DNA from: an uncultured Sphingomonas sp.
GTDB lineage: Bacteria > Pseudomonadota > Alphaproteobacteria > Sphingomonadales > Sphingomonadaceae
Assembly: GCF_913777625.1 (NCBI RefSeq)
Contig: NZ_CAJYTI010000010.1
Span: 239,095 to 303,094 of the forward strand
Direction: 5' to 3'
DNA length: 64,000 nt
Shown here: positions 15,841 to 24,588 of the stretch, piece after piece
Position numbering within the stretch: the stretch's first letter is position 1
Layout of the letters: every line of letters starts with the position of its first letter
The notes under the pieces: model-generated
The model's input: only the letters and a program-made list of their open reading frames with translations
What the model was told of the DNA's origin: nothing
Database searches by the model: none
Translations under genes and position numbers: made by a program

Positions 15841-17933
15841 ATCCCGTCAATCTCCACCTTCAGCCGTGCCGGCGGCGGCGCCAGCAACAGGCTGTTGCGC
15901 TTGGCGTTCTCGCTCTCGTCGGCGCGCAGCCGGGCGTAGCGATCCTTGGCGGCCGCGCTGGCATCGGCGCCGTCGCGCAGGATCGTCGGCTTGAGGAAGA
16001 TGAACAGGGTGCGCTTCTGGTGCTGTTCCTTGCGACTCTTGAACAGCTCGCCGATCAGCGGGATGTCGCCCAGCACCGGCACCTGCTGGCGGGTGTCCTG
16101 GTAATCGTCGGCAGTTAGGCCGCCCAGCACGATGGTCGAGCCGTTGTCGGCCAGCACCGTGGTGTTGATCGCACGCTTGTTGGTGATGATGTCGGAGGCC
16201 TGCGACACGGTGGTGCTGGCGATCGCCGAGGCTTCCTGGTTGACCTGCAGGCGGATGGTATCGCCCGCGTTGATCCGCGGCAGCACGCGGAGCGTGATGC
16301 CCACGTCCTTGCGGTCGATCGTCGTGTAGGGCGTCGCCGAGCTGGAGTTGGTGAGGATCGAGCCGGTGACGAACGGCACGTTTTGTCCGGCGATGAACTC
16401 GCCGGCGACATTGTCCAGCACCGTGATCTGCGGTGTCGACAGCAGATTGGCCCGAGTGGAGGTGCCCAGTGCCTGGAGCAGCACCGAAAAATCATCCCCG
16501 ACCTTGAAGGCGCCGGTAAAGCCGCTCGCGCCCGTGCCGAGCAACGATCCGGCGGGCACGCCCAGCGCGGTGAGGATCGCGCCCAGCGAAGTGCCGCCGG
16601 CGTTGAACGAGGTGGCAGCCCCGGTGACCTTGTTCAGCACCGCCCCGCTGCTGCCGAGCTGCACGGCCAGCGCTTCGGCATCGTCGCCGGTGATCTCGGC
16701 GATCGCCGCCTCGATCAGGACCTGCGGGCGGCGCACGTCGAGGTCGCGGATCAGCGGCTCGATCGAGGCGATGGCGCTCGGCGCACCGCGGATGACGATG
16801 GCGTTGAGTTCGGGCGCCGGCTGCACGGTGAGGTCGGGGGTCGAAAAGCCCTTGGGCGTCTTCGGCGTCGTCGATTGCATGATCGGCGTGGTCGTGCCGG
16901 TCGCGGCCTGCACACCGCTCGCGCTGGTGCCGTTCGACAGGCCCGTGGTCCCCGCCGAGAGCCCGGTCCCGCCGCTCGTCGAACCGGACAGGCTGCTCTG
17001 CGAGGCCAGCCGGGCGAAAGGGTTGGCGGCGGTGCTCGACAGGCTGTTCGCGACCGCATTGTCGCTGCTCTCGGCCAGGCCGAGCACGCCGCGCAGCACG
17101 TCGGTCACGGTTTCGGCATCGGCATAGTTCAGCCGGAACATGCGGGTGATCGGCGTGGAGCCGCCGGGCAGGTCGAGCGAGGCGACGATGCGACGGCCCT
17201 CGGCCACGGCGGCAGGGGTGCCGCGGATGATCACGGTGTTGCTGCGTTCGTCGGCGGCCACACGGGTGCCGGATCCGGCATCCCCGCCCAGCACATTCTG
17301 CACGGACTGGGCGACGGCGGGCGCGCTGCCGTTCCGGAGTGCGATCGCGGCGAAGGTCGCGCCGCCGCCGCCGTCCAGCTGGCGGACGATCGCCTCGATC
17401 CGGCGGACATTGTCGGCATAGTCGGTGATGACGATCGCGTTGGGCGCGGTCAGCGGCTCGACGCTCCCGAACTGCGCGACCAGCGGGCGCGCGATGCGGG
17501 CAGCGTCGGCGGCGGGGACATTGGCCAGCCGCACCATGCGCGTCATCAACTCCTGCCCGGCGGCACCGCGTGCGGGCAGCCCGCCGTCGCGCACCGCATT
17601 GGCGGCCGGCACGACCCGCCACGCCCTGCCCGAACGCACCGCCGCATAGCCATTGGCGCGCAGTACCGACTGGAACAGGTCCCACACACCCGTGGGCGTC
17701 AGCGGGCTGGACGAGGTGACCGTCACCACGCCCTTCACGGCGGGATCGAGGATCAGCGTGCGGCCGGTGATCCGGGAGATCTGATCGGCGACATCGGCGA
17801 TTTCCACCCCGCGCATGTTGATCACCACATCGGCGGCGTCCTGCGGCGCGGCCGCGGTCTGGGCGGCGACCAGCACCGGATCCAGCAGCAGCGGCGCGAG
17901 CGCGAGGCAGGCGAGGGTGGGGCGAATCTTCAC
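15834..17933 (-). CDS. gspD: Type II secretion secretin GspD
   Basis: The 699-residue outer-membrane secretin begins with a signal peptide (to about residue 25) and an N0 domain (VVINMRGVEIADVADQI). Repeated N-domains follow (VRLANVPAADAARI; FRLNYADAETVTDVLRG), with a Ser/Gly/Thr-rich insert near 300-350. The secretin core has VPFVTGSI, VGITLRVLPRI and the hallmark VPVLGDIPLIGELF. It forms the multimeric outer-membrane channel through which folded proteins leave the periplasm. It is the last gene of gspG-H-I-C-D, 16 bases after gspC. There is no lipobox, so it may need a pilotin or insert without one. A confident call. Confidence 0.95.
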   Translation of the reverse strand: MKIRPTLACLALAPLLLDPVLVAAQTAAAPQDAADVVINMRGVEIADVADQISRITGRTLILDPAVKGVVTVTSSSPLTPTGVWDLFQSVLRANGYAAVRSGRAWRVVPAANAVRDGGLPARGAAGQELMTRMVRLANVPAADAARIARPLVAQFGSVEPLTAPNAIVITDYADNVRRIEAIVRQLDGGGGATFAAIALRNGSAPAVAQSVQNVLGGDAGSGTRVAADERSNTVIIRGTPAAVAEGRRIVASLDLPGGSTPITRMFRLNYADAETVTDVLRGVLGLAESSDNAVANSLSSTAANPFARLASQSSLSGSTSGGTGLSAGTTGLSNGTSASGVQAATGTTTPIMQSTTPKTPKGFSTPDLTVQPAPELNAIVIRGAPSAIASIEPLIRDLDVRRPQVLIEAAIAEITGDDAEALAVQLGSSGAVLNKVTGAATSFNAGGTSLGAILTALGVPAGSLLGTGASGFTGAFKVGDDFSVLLQALGTSTRANLLSTPQITVLDNVAGEFIAGQNVPFVTGSILTNSSSATPYTTIDRKDVGITLRVLPRINAGDTIRLQVNQEASAIASTTVSQASDIITNKRAINTTVLADNGSTIVLGGLTADDYQDTRQQVPVLGDIPLIGELFKSRKEQHQKRTLFIFLKPTILRDGADASAAAKDRYARLRADESENAKRNSLLLAPPPARLKVEIDGIY

Positions 17934-17949
17934 GCGGGAACTCTCTCTT

Positions 17950-18741
17950 CTAGTGCAGCGGGACGGTCAGCATCATCCGCCGTCCGTCGCGCAAAATCTG
18001 GACCTGGGCCGCGCCGCTTTGCTGGGCGGCGGCAAAGGCGGCGTTGGCGGCCTGGGTATCGGTCAGCGCAGTGCCGTTGACCGAGGTGATCACGTCGCCC
18101 GGCTGCATCCCCGGCGGGCCGTTGGCACCGATACGGAAGCCGTCGGCCGTCTGGGTGGCGCCCAGCTTCTGGAGAACCGCCGCGCTGTTGCCCGGCAGCG
18201 GGCCCGCAGGCGGCGCCGACGGCACACCAGGGGCAGAAGGGGCGCCCTGGGGCGGTGCGGCGGCGGCGGCCTGGCGCTGCTCGGGGGAAAGGCGCGGATC
18301 GGGGAAGGCGAGGAACTCGCGGCGCCCGCCATTGTCCAGCAGCACACGATCGCGCTGGATCGCCGCGATGGTGGCACCGTTCACCGCCTGGCCGACATGG
18401 AAGGCCGTGGGCGGTGCGCCGCTGACCGCGATGAAGGCCGTGGAAAGCTCGGCCGGGATCGCCGCGACCACGCCTTTCAGCTCCAGCGGCAGCGCGGTCG
18501 GCTGCGGCGCATCGGCGGTCACCGCCTTGCCGAAGGGCGCCAGCCCTATCACCGAGGTCAGGTCGGGCTGGGCATCGGGCGCGGTGCGGCCAGACGGCAC
18601 CAGGATCGCGCCGGTGCCGGCATGGCCGGCGATCCGCCAAGTGAGCCCGGCCAGCGCCACGGCGACCGAGACGACCATCGCGCCGGTCAGCAGGTCCAGC
18701 GCAGTGCGCGTCTGGCGCGGGGTGAGGGCGAAGCGGGTCAT
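17950..18741 (-). CDS. gspC: Type II secretion protein GspC with PDZ domain
   Basis: I start at the ATG at 18741, which overlaps the gspI stop as ATGA, giving 263 residues; an upstream in-frame extension is shadow sequence. It has a transmembrane helix at about 18-38 and a homology region (about 60-135) with LAPFGKAV, LPLELKGVVAAIP and GQAVNGATIAAI. A Pro/Ala linker leads to a C-terminal PDZ domain (about 180-263) with GMQPGDVITSVNGTALTD. GspC links the inner-membrane platform to the secretin and helps select substrates. It lies between gspI and gspD in one transcript. Confident. Confidence 0.92.
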   Translation of the reverse strand: MTRFALTPRQTRTALDLLTGAMVVSVAVALAGLTWRIAGHAGTGAILVPSGRTAPDAQPDLTSVIGLAPFGKAVTADAPQPTALPLELKGVVAAIPAELSTAFIAVSGAPPTAFHVGQAVNGATIAAIQRDRVLLDNGGRREFLAFPDPRLSPEQRQAAAAAPPQGAPSAPGVPSAPPAGPLPGNSAAVLQKLGATQTADGFRIGANGPPGMQPGDVITSVNGTALTDTQAANAAFAAAQQSGAAQVQILRDGRRMMLTVPLH

Positions 18742-19091
18742 CCCGTGCGTCCGTCCACGAAGCCGTCGAGCGATGCAAGCGGCGTCTTGTCTCCGGCGGG
18801 AAACACACGGATACGCACGCGAAGAATCTCCGGATCGTCGGTACCGCGTTTGTCGACCGCGATCCGCCAGCGCTCGCCGAGCATCTCCACCTGCGTATCG
18901 CTGGCGATGCCGGCTTCCAGTTCGGCGAGGCGGTTCTCGGCGACCCACATGGCGGCGGCGCGGCGCTCGAGCCCGCGGGTGGAGTCGATATGCGTCTGGA
19001 CGGTGCGCATCAGCCCCACCGTCGCGATCGCCAGCACCGCGAGGGCCACCAGCGCTTCGATCAGCGAAAAGCCCTGTTCGTCGTCGCGCAT
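18738..19091 (-). CDS. gspI: Type II secretion minor pseudopilin GspI
   Basis: This 117-residue protein has a short prepilin leader, MRDDEQG, cleaved before FSLIEALVALAVLAI, with the required Glu at position 5 of the mature helix. The C-terminal half has ERRAAAMWVAENRLAELE, typical of GspI. It is processed by a prepilin peptidase (GspO), which is not in this window, and joins the pseudopilus tip with GspJ and GspK. Start and stop overlap gspH and gspC, showing tight translational coupling. Confidence 0.93.
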   Translation of the reverse strand: MRDDEQGFSLIEALVALAVLAIATVGLMRTVQTHIDSTRGLERRAAAMWVAENRLAELEAGIASDTQVEMLGERWRIAVDKRGTDDPEILRVRIRVFPAGDKTPLASLDGFVDGRTG

Positions 19092-19576
19092 CAGGAGGTG
19101 GGTGCCGGCACGGCGGTGGCGGTCAGCCCGTCATAGCGGACCACCCAGCGCTGGCTGCCATTGTCGATCGTCGCGGCCATCGGCTTGCCCGATCCGTCGA
19201 CGCCCAGCACGACCGGCGGGCGAGTATCGAGCGTGAGGGTGATGCCCGCGGGCAGCGTGTGCGGGGCAAAGGCGTCGTCGGTGCGGGCGGCGAGCTTCCC
19301 GCTCGGGGCGACCGTCGCGAAACCATAGCCATGCGGCTGGGCCGTGAAGGCGACCAGCCGATCGCCCAGCATGGCGTCGTCCGCCGCCGCCTGCAGCCGC
19401 GAGGCGAGCCGACGGGCCTCGGCCTCGACGCTGGGCTTGCGCGTGGCGGCGCCGATGCCCAGCGTCACCGCACCCGCGGCGACGCCGATGATCGCGAGGA
19501 CGATCAGCATCTCGATCAGCGTCATGCCGGCCTGGGAGGCGCTACGCGCATCGCTGCCGGCCCCCCCGTCCGGCAT
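19091..19576 (-). CDS. gspH: Type II secretion minor pseudopilin GspH
   Basis: The 161-residue protein has a 17-residue prepilin leader ending QAG, then MTLIEMLIVLAIIGVAAGAV with Glu5. The C-terminal domain (about 45-161) carries VEAEARRLASRLQAAADDAM and strand-rich segments as in GspH. It connects the pseudopilus shaft (GspG) to the tip complex. It begins on the last base of the gspG stop region and overlaps gspI by TGATG. Confident family call. Confidence 0.92.
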   Translation of the reverse strand: MPDGGAGSDARSASQAGMTLIEMLIVLAIIGVAAGAVTLGIGAATRKPSVEAEARRLASRLQAAADDAMLGDRLVAFTAQPHGYGFATVAPSGKLAARTDDAFAPHTLPAGITLTLDTRPPVVLGVDGSGKPMAATIDNGSQRWVVRYDGLTATAVPAPTS

Positions 19577-20058
19577 CAGCCCTTGCCTTCGAGGTCGGCG
19601 TTCACGCCCTCGCCGCCGGGCTTGCCATCCTTGCCGAGCGAGCGGATCGTATAGGCGCTGCCGTCGGACTTGTAGTCATAGGGCTTGCCCCAGGCATCGA
19701 GCGGCGGCTCGGACAGATAGCCGCCCTGGGGCCAGTTGGCGGGGACCGGCGGAATCGTCGGCTTTTCCGCCAGTGCCTTCAGCCCCTGCTCGGTCGTGGG
19801 ATATTCCCCATTGTCGAGCCGGTAGGTCTTCAACGCCACGCCTATGCTGGAGATGTTGGCCTTGGTGGTGGTGACGCGGGCCTCGTCGGGCCGGTTGATC
19901 ACGTTCATGGTTACCAGGCCCGCGACCACGGCGATGATCACGAGCACGATCAGCATCTCGATCAGCGTCAGCCCGGCTTCATGCTCGCCGATCTGGCGGA
20001 GCTTGCGCGGGGCGCGCTGCGATGCGATGTCACAAAATGGTTTCAATCCTATGCGCAT
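19576..20058 (-). CDS. gspG: Type II secretion major pseudopilin GspG
   Basis: From the ATG at 20058 the protein has 160 residues. The mature protein begins after EHEAG with LTLIEMLIVLVIIAVVAGLV (Glu5 present) and shows the GspG hallmark YRLDNGEYPTTEQGLKAL, followed by GGYLSEPPLDAWGKPYDY. It polymerises into the pseudopilus that pushes substrates through GspD. The leader would be about 29 residues, longer than the usual 6-15; no in-frame ATG lies closer, so the true start might be a rarer codon. It is the first gene of gspG-H-I-C-D and diverges from gspL with only 33 bases between starts. Confidence 0.93.
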   Translation of the reverse strand: MRIGLKPFCDIASQRAPRKLRQIGEHEAGLTLIEMLIVLVIIAVVAGLVTMNVINRPDEARVTTTKANISSIGVALKTYRLDNGEYPTTEQGLKALAEKPTIPPVPANWPQGGYLSEPPLDAWGKPYDYKSDGSAYTIRSLGKDGKPGGEGVNADLEGKG

Positions 20059-20091
20059 CCCTGGCTCATGCGTCCCACCCGTGAAGCTACT

Positions 20092-21207
20092 ATGACAGGC
20101 GGTGCCCGACCGTCGGACCTGCCGCCGCCGCACGCCGGGGGGGTGTGGACGCTGGCGGGCGACCGGCTGATCATAGTCTCCGCGGAGGGACCCGCAACCA
20201 TCCTCGTGCCGACCGAGCGGGTGCGGCTGCTCGCCGTCGACCTGCCGTTGCCGAATCGCGCCCGGCGGCTGGCGGCGTTGCCCTTCGCCATCGAGGACCT
20301 GGTGGCGGAGCCGGTGGAGACGCTGCACCTCGCCCTGGGGGCGCGGACCGATCCCGCCGAGGCGCCGCACCGCTATCTCGTAGGCGCGGTGCGGGCCGAG
20401 ACGATGGCCGATTGGGTCGCCCTGGCCGAGGCGCATGGGCTGGGCAGCGCGCCGATGGTGCCCGACGTCCTGCTGCTGCCGCGCCCGGCGCAGGGCTGGA
20501 CGGTCGAGGTGCGCGAGGGCCGCGCGCTGGTGCTCGCGGCGGACGGCACCGGCTTTGCGCTACCCGCGGCGCTGCTCGGTTCGGCGTGGGAAGCGGCCGG
20601 GCGGCCGCAACTCCACCATCTGGGCGAGTCGCTGCCTGGCGACATGGTGGTGCAGGGGCAGGCGCCCGATCTGCGCGACGATGCCGCGCGGGCCGATATC
20701 GCCGCGGCGGAACTCGATCTTCGTCAGGGCGCGTTCGCTGCCCGCCATGCGCGCGACGCAAGCGGCTGGCGGCGACTGGGCTGGATCCTGGGGATCGGTG
20801 TCGCCGCGCATATCCTGATCGCCGGCGGCGATGCGCTGATGCTGCGGGTGATCGCCGATCGCCGCGCGGCGGAGACGCGGGCGCTCGTATCAACCATGTC
20901 GCCGGGCACAGACCTGAGCGGGGACGTCCAGGCGACCGTGACCGACCTGCTGCCGTCCGGGGGCGGGCGCGCTCCCGATCGCTTCGTGCCGTTGCTGGCG
21001 CGCTTGTCCACGGTGCTGACGCCGCTGGCGGGAAGCCTTGCGGTGCGGGCGGTGCGCTACGAAGGCGATGTCCTGACCATGGACTGCGATCCCGGCGCGC
21101 CCGATCTGGCGGCGCGCATTGCCGAGGCGCTCAAGGCGGGGCGCATCCGCGGCCAGGCGACGGCCTCGCCAGACGGCAGCATTCGCATTACGGCGAACGC
21201 GGCATGA
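20092..21207 (+). CDS. gspL: Type II secretion protein GspL
   Basis: The start at 20092 (MTGGARPSDL) gives 371 residues; an in-frame ATG at 20068 is the alternative. The cytoplasmic part (about 1-230) has the GspL actin-like pattern, including LLAVDLPLPNRARRLAALPFAIEDLV and VPDVLLLPRP. A transmembrane helix lies near 235-255 (LGWILGIGVAAHILIAGGD), and a ferredoxin-like periplasmic domain follows (VRAVRYEGDVLTMDCDPGAP). GspL recruits the ATPase GspE to the membrane and pairs with GspM. It heads gspL-M-E-F, with ATGA overlap to gspM. Confident. Confidence 0.9.
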   Translation: MTGGARPSDLPPPHAGGVWTLAGDRLIIVSAEGPATILVPTERVRLLAVDLPLPNRARRLAALPFAIEDLVAEPVETLHLALGARTDPAEAPHRYLVGAVRAETMADWVALAEAHGLGSAPMVPDVLLLPRPAQGWTVEVREGRALVLAADGTGFALPAALLGSAWEAAGRPQLHHLGESLPGDMVVQGQAPDLRDDAARADIAAAELDLRQGAFAARHARDASGWRRLGWILGIGVAAHILIAGGDALMLRVIADRRAAETRALVSTMSPGTDLSGDVQATVTDLLPSGGGRAPDRFVPLLARLSTVLTPLAGSLAVRAVRYEGDVLTMDCDPGAPDLAARIAEALKAGRIRGQATASPDGSIRITANAA

Positions 21208-21704
21208 GAGCGTTCATCCGCACCCAGCTGCCGACGCTCGACGCCGGCCTTTCGCGCACCGGCGCATGGTGGCACGCGCGCACCGTCCGTGAGCGGAGGC
21301 TGTTGGCGGTGCTCGCGGTGCTGCTCGGCGCCGTCCTGCTGGTGTATGGCGTGGTGAAGCCGATACAGGCCGCGCGCGCTGCGGCGCTGGCCGATATCCG
21401 CACCTATGAGACGCTGAACGCCCGCATCCGCGCGGCGGGATCGCTGAGTTCGGCCAAGCCGCAGCGCCGCACCGGCGCGCCCGAAGCGATCGCGGTCCAG
21501 TCGGCGGCAGCGTTCGTGGTCCCGCTCACCACCGCGCCCAGCGCGGGCGGTACCCAGGCGACCGTCGCCGATGCGAACTACGACTCGCTTATTCACTGGC
21601 TGGCGGACGTGACGACGACCAGCGACCTGCGGATTCGCCGCATCACCATCCAGAGACTGGCTGCGCCGGGCCATGTCTCCGCGCAGGTGGAACTCGGCCG
21701 ATGA
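21204..21704 (+). CDS. gspM: Type II secretion protein GspM
   Basis: This 166-residue protein has a short cytoplasmic segment (ARTVRERRLLAVLAVLLGAV), one transmembrane helix at about 30-50 and a periplasmic ferredoxin-like domain ending APGHVSAQVELGR. The RERRLL pattern just before the helix is characteristic of GspM. It stabilises GspL in the inner membrane. The start overlaps the gspL stop (ATGA) and its stop overlaps gspE, so gspL-M-E are translated together. Confidence 0.9.
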   Translation: MRAFIRTQLPTLDAGLSRTGAWWHARTVRERRLLAVLAVLLGAVLLVYGVVKPIQAARAAALADIRTYETLNARIRAAGSLSSAKPQRRTGAPEAIAVQSAAAFVVPLTTAPSAGGTQATVADANYDSLIHWLADVTTTSDLRIRRITIQRLAAPGHVSAQVELGR

Positions 21705-23167
21705 TCATCGACCTGCCGACGCTGCCTTACGGCTTCGCCCGCCGCCACGGCGTCCTGCTGCGGACGAGCGACGCGGGAATCGAATGCCTCCACCGCGCCG
21801 ATGCGCCGCTGGAAGGCTTGCTGGAAGTGCAGCGGCTGGCCCCCGGCGCGCGCTTCGTGCGGCTGGAGGGGGCGGCCTTCGATACCGCGCTCGGCGAGGC
21901 CTATGGCGGGGCGGGGGGCGCTGCCGCCGATATCGACCTGGGCGACATGGACCTGGCCGCGCTCGCCGACAGCGCCGCGAGCGTCGACGATCTGCTCGAC
22001 ACCCGCGACGACGCGCCGGTCATCCGCCTGATCAACGCGCTGCTGATGGAAGCGGTGAAGGAAGGCGCGTCGGACGTGCATGTCGAGACGCAGGAGAAGC
22101 GTCTCGTCGTCCGCTTCCGCGTCGACGGCGTGCTGCGCGACATGATCGAGCCGCCGCGCGCGCTGGCGCCGCTGCTGGTCAGCCGCATCAAGGTGATGGC
22201 CAAGCTCGACATTGCCGAGCGCCGCGTGCCGCAGGACGGCCGCGTGACGCTGCGCATCGGCGGCCATGACGTCGACGCCCGCGTCTCGACCATCCCCACC
22301 CAGCATGGCGAGCGGGTGGTGCTGCGCCTGCTGGAGAAGGGCTCGCTCAAGCTCGACCTGTCCGGCCTCGGCATGAGCGACCGCGACAAGGCGGTGTTCG
22401 GCCGGTTGCTCGAGCGGCCGCACGGCATTCTGCTCGTTACCGGGCCGACCGGCTCGGGCAAGACGACGACGCTCTACACCGCGCTTACCCGCCTCAACGA
22501 CCGCAAGCGCAACGTGATGACGGTCGAGGACCCGATCGAGTACGAGCTGCCGGGGGTGGCGCAGACCCAGGTCAATCCGCGCACCGAGATGACCTTCGCC
22601 CGCGGCCTGCGCGCGATCCTGCGCCAGGACCCGGACGTGATCATGGTCGGCGAGATCCGCGACCAGGAGACCGCGCAGGTGGCGGTACGCTCCGCGATGA
22701 CCGGGCATTTCGTGCTGTCGACGCTCCATACCAACAGCGCGGTGGGATCGGTGACGCGGCTGATCGACATGGGCGTCGAGCGCTATCTGCTCGCGCCGAT
22801 GGTCGTTGGCCTGTGCGCGCAGCGGCTGGTGCGGCGGCTATGCCCGGTCTGCCGGCGCGAGGACGTGGCGAGCGAGGCGGATTCGCTGCTGCTCGGCGGG
22901 GCGCTGCCGGTGGGTGTGCCGCTGTGGCGCGCGGTCGGCTGCGACCAGTGCCATGACGAAGGCTATCGCGGCCGGGCCGGGCTGTACGAGGTGGTCGCGG
23001 TGGACGATGCGTTCCAGAAGCTGATCCATGACGGTGCCAGCGAGGCGGAGATCGAGCGCCATGCGCGGGCGGACAACCCCAGCCTGCTCGACGACGGTGT
23101 CGCGAAGCTCCAGGCCGGGGTGACCACGGTGGAAGAAGTCGCCCGCGTCGTGAGGGACGAGGCGTGA
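21701..23167 (+). CDS. gspE: Type II secretion ATPase GspE
   Basis: The 488-residue cytoplasmic ATPase has an N-terminal GspL-binding region, then INALLMEAVKEGASDVHVE and FRVDGVLRDM. Walker A is GPTGSGKTTTLY, the Asp box is VMTVEDPIEY, Walker B is DPDVIMVGEIRD and the His box is STLHTNSA. A zinc-binding loop is present as LCPVC and CDQCHDEGYRGRAG. It powers pseudopilus assembly. It overlaps gspM by ATGA. A palindromic repeat separates it from gspF, unlike the tight junctions elsewhere in the locus. Confidence 0.96.
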   Translation: MIIDLPTLPYGFARRHGVLLRTSDAGIECLHRADAPLEGLLEVQRLAPGARFVRLEGAAFDTALGEAYGGAGGAAADIDLGDMDLAALADSAASVDDLLDTRDDAPVIRLINALLMEAVKEGASDVHVETQEKRLVVRFRVDGVLRDMIEPPRALAPLLVSRIKVMAKLDIAERRVPQDGRVTLRIGGHDVDARVSTIPTQHGERVVLRLLEKGSLKLDLSGLGMSDRDKAVFGRLLERPHGILLVTGPTGSGKTTTLYTALTRLNDRKRNVMTVEDPIEYELPGVAQTQVNPRTEMTFARGLRAILRQDPDVIMVGEIRDQETAQVAVRSAMTGHFVLSTLHTNSAVGSVTRLIDMGVERYLLAPMVVGLCAQRLVRRLCPVCRREDVASEADSLLLGGALPVGVPLWRAVGCDQCHDEGYRGRAGLYEVVAVDDAFQKLIHDGASEAEIERHARADNPSLLDDGVAKLQAGVTTVEEVARVVRDEA

Positions 23168-23178
23168 GCGGGTCCAAG

Positions 23179-23311
23179 ATCCTCCCCGGTACGGGGAGGG
23201 GGGCCGCGCGGCGCAGCCGCGTGGTGGAGGGGGCTCTCCCCAAGCGAGTCCGGTGTGGTGCCCCCCCTCCACCATGCTGCGCATGGTCCCCCTCCCCGTG
23301 CCGGGGAGGAT
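23179..23311. repeat. Palindromic intergenic repeat (REP/MITE-like) between gspE and gspF
   Basis: About 133 bases form a long imperfect inverted repeat. The left end, ATCCTCCCCGGTACGGGGAG, is mirrored at the right by CTCCCCGTGCCGGGGAGGAT, and each arm also folds on itself. The inner parts carry CCGCGTGGTGGAGGGGG and the related CCCTCCACCATGCTGCGCAT. There is no coding capacity. This style of GC-rich element is common between genes in sphingomonads. Its right end abuts gspF. Confidence 0.85.
23303..23310 (+). promoter_or_regulatory. gspF ribosome-binding site inside the repeat arm
   Basis: GGGGAGGA ends six bases before the gspF ATG and is the last arm of the palindromic repeat. The same bases pair with CCCC a few bases upstream, so the site can be hidden in a hairpin. 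Confidence 0.6.
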
Positions 23312-23316
23312 TTTAG

Positions 23317-24543
23317 ATGCCCGCGTTCGCCTATCGCGCAGCGGATCGCACCGGTGCCGCCAGGCGCGGCGTGATCGAGGCGTCCAGCCCCGCCGCCGCC
23401 CGCGCGCTGCTCCGCGAGCAGGCGCTGCTGCCGCTCTCGGTCGAACCCGCCGCCGAGCGCGGCCGTTCGATCGGCGCCATCCCCCTCCCGCGCTTCGGCC
23501 GCAGCGGCATCAGCGCCCGCGGGCTCGCCACCGTCACCCGGCAGATTTCCACGCTGGTCGGCTCGGACATCGCGATCGAGGAGGCGCTGCGCCTCGTCGC
23601 CACCCAGTCCGAGCAGCCGGCGGTCAGTTCGCTGCTGCTCGACGTGCGCGGGGCGATCCTGGACGGGCGCAGCTTCGCCGCGGCGCTCGCCCAGCATCCG
23701 AAGGCTTTCCCCGAATTCTACCGCGCGTCCGTGGCGGCGGGCGAGGCCTCGGGGCGGCTGCCGGACGTGCTCAACCACCTCGCCGAGTTTGTCGAGAACC
23801 GCCAGGCGAACGGCCAGAAGCTGCAGCTCGCCTTGCTGTACCCGGCGCTGCTGGCGTGCGTGTCGTTCGGCATGATGGTGCTGCTGCTGGTCTATGTCGT
23901 GCCGGACATCGTCAAGGTGTTCGTCTCGCGCGGCGCCGACCTGCCGCTGCTTACCCGCGCGCTGATCGCGATCAGTGCGTTCCTGCAGAGCTTCGGCCTC
24001 TATCTGCTGATCGCGGTCGGGCTCGGCATCGTTGCATTCGGGCGATGGCTGCGCGTGCCGGCCAACCGGCTGCGCGTCCATCGCTTCTTTGCCGAGCGCC
24101 GCCCGTTTCGTCGCTTCAGTCGCCAGATGAACGCTGCGCGCTTTGCCGGGAGCCTGGCGACGTTGGTGGGCAGCGCGGTGCCGCTGGTCGACGCATTGCA
24201 CGCGGCGGCGGCCGTGACGCCCAACCACTTCGTCCGCCAGAAGGCGATGGGCGTGGCGATGCGCGTGCGCGAGGGCATCAGCCTGCGCGCGGCGATGCAG
24301 GAGGCGGACATCTTCCCCTCCATGCTGGTCGCGATCGTCGCATCGGGGGAAAGCTCGGGCAAGCTCGCCCCCGCGCTCGGCCGCGCCTCGGGGGAGCTGG
24401 AGCGCGAGCTCGACGCGCTGGTCTCGACGCTGGTCGCGCTGGTCGAGCCGCTGGTGCTGCTCGTCATGGGCGGGCTGGTGCTGCTGATGGTGCTCGCGAT
24501 CCTGCTGCCGATCATCAACCTGAATAATCTGGTGGGGGTGTAA
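23317..24543 (+). CDS. gspF: Type II secretion inner-membrane platform protein GspF
   Basis: The 408-residue protein begins MPAFAYRAADRTGAARRGVI, the standard GspF opening, and has two repeated helical domains (about 70-195 and 275-395). These contain VTRQISTLVGSDIAIEEALRL and FAGSLATLVGSAVPLVDALHAA, with the conserved SGESSGKL. Three transmembrane helices lie at about 170-190, 220-240 and 375-400. It is the polytopic core of the inner-membrane platform. It follows gspE after a repeat that supplies its ribosome site. Confident. Confidence 0.95.
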   Translation: MPAFAYRAADRTGAARRGVIEASSPAAARALLREQALLPLSVEPAAERGRSIGAIPLPRFGRSGISARGLATVTRQISTLVGSDIAIEEALRLVATQSEQPAVSSLLLDVRGAILDGRSFAAALAQHPKAFPEFYRASVAAGEASGRLPDVLNHLAEFVENRQANGQKLQLALLYPALLACVSFGMMVLLLVYVVPDIVKVFVSRGADLPLLTRALIAISAFLQSFGLYLLIAVGLGIVAFGRWLRVPANRLRVHRFFAERRPFRRFSRQMNAARFAGSLATLVGSAVPLVDALHAAAAVTPNHFVRQKAMGVAMRVREGISLRAAMQEADIFPSMLVAIVASGESSGKLAPALGRASGELERELDALVSTLVALVEPLVLLVMGGLVLLMVLAILLPIINLNNLVGV

Positions 24544-24553
24544 AGGACGCGCA

Positions 24554-24580
24554 AATCCTCCCCTTCCAAAAGGAGGACTT
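24554..24580. repeat. Short GC-rich inverted repeat between gspF and gspN
   Basis: TCCTCC and GGAGGA face each other across CCTTCCAAAA, with A/T flanks. It resembles the ends of the larger palindromic repeats and sits between two convergent stops. It could be a solo remnant that doubles as a weak terminator. Confidence 0.5.
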
Positions 24581-24588
24581 GGTTGGAC

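Noticed and set aside
23167..23316. CRISPR-like repeats in the gspE-gspF gap
   Set aside because: The repeats are inverted arms of one palindrome, not regularly spaced direct repeats with unique spacers.
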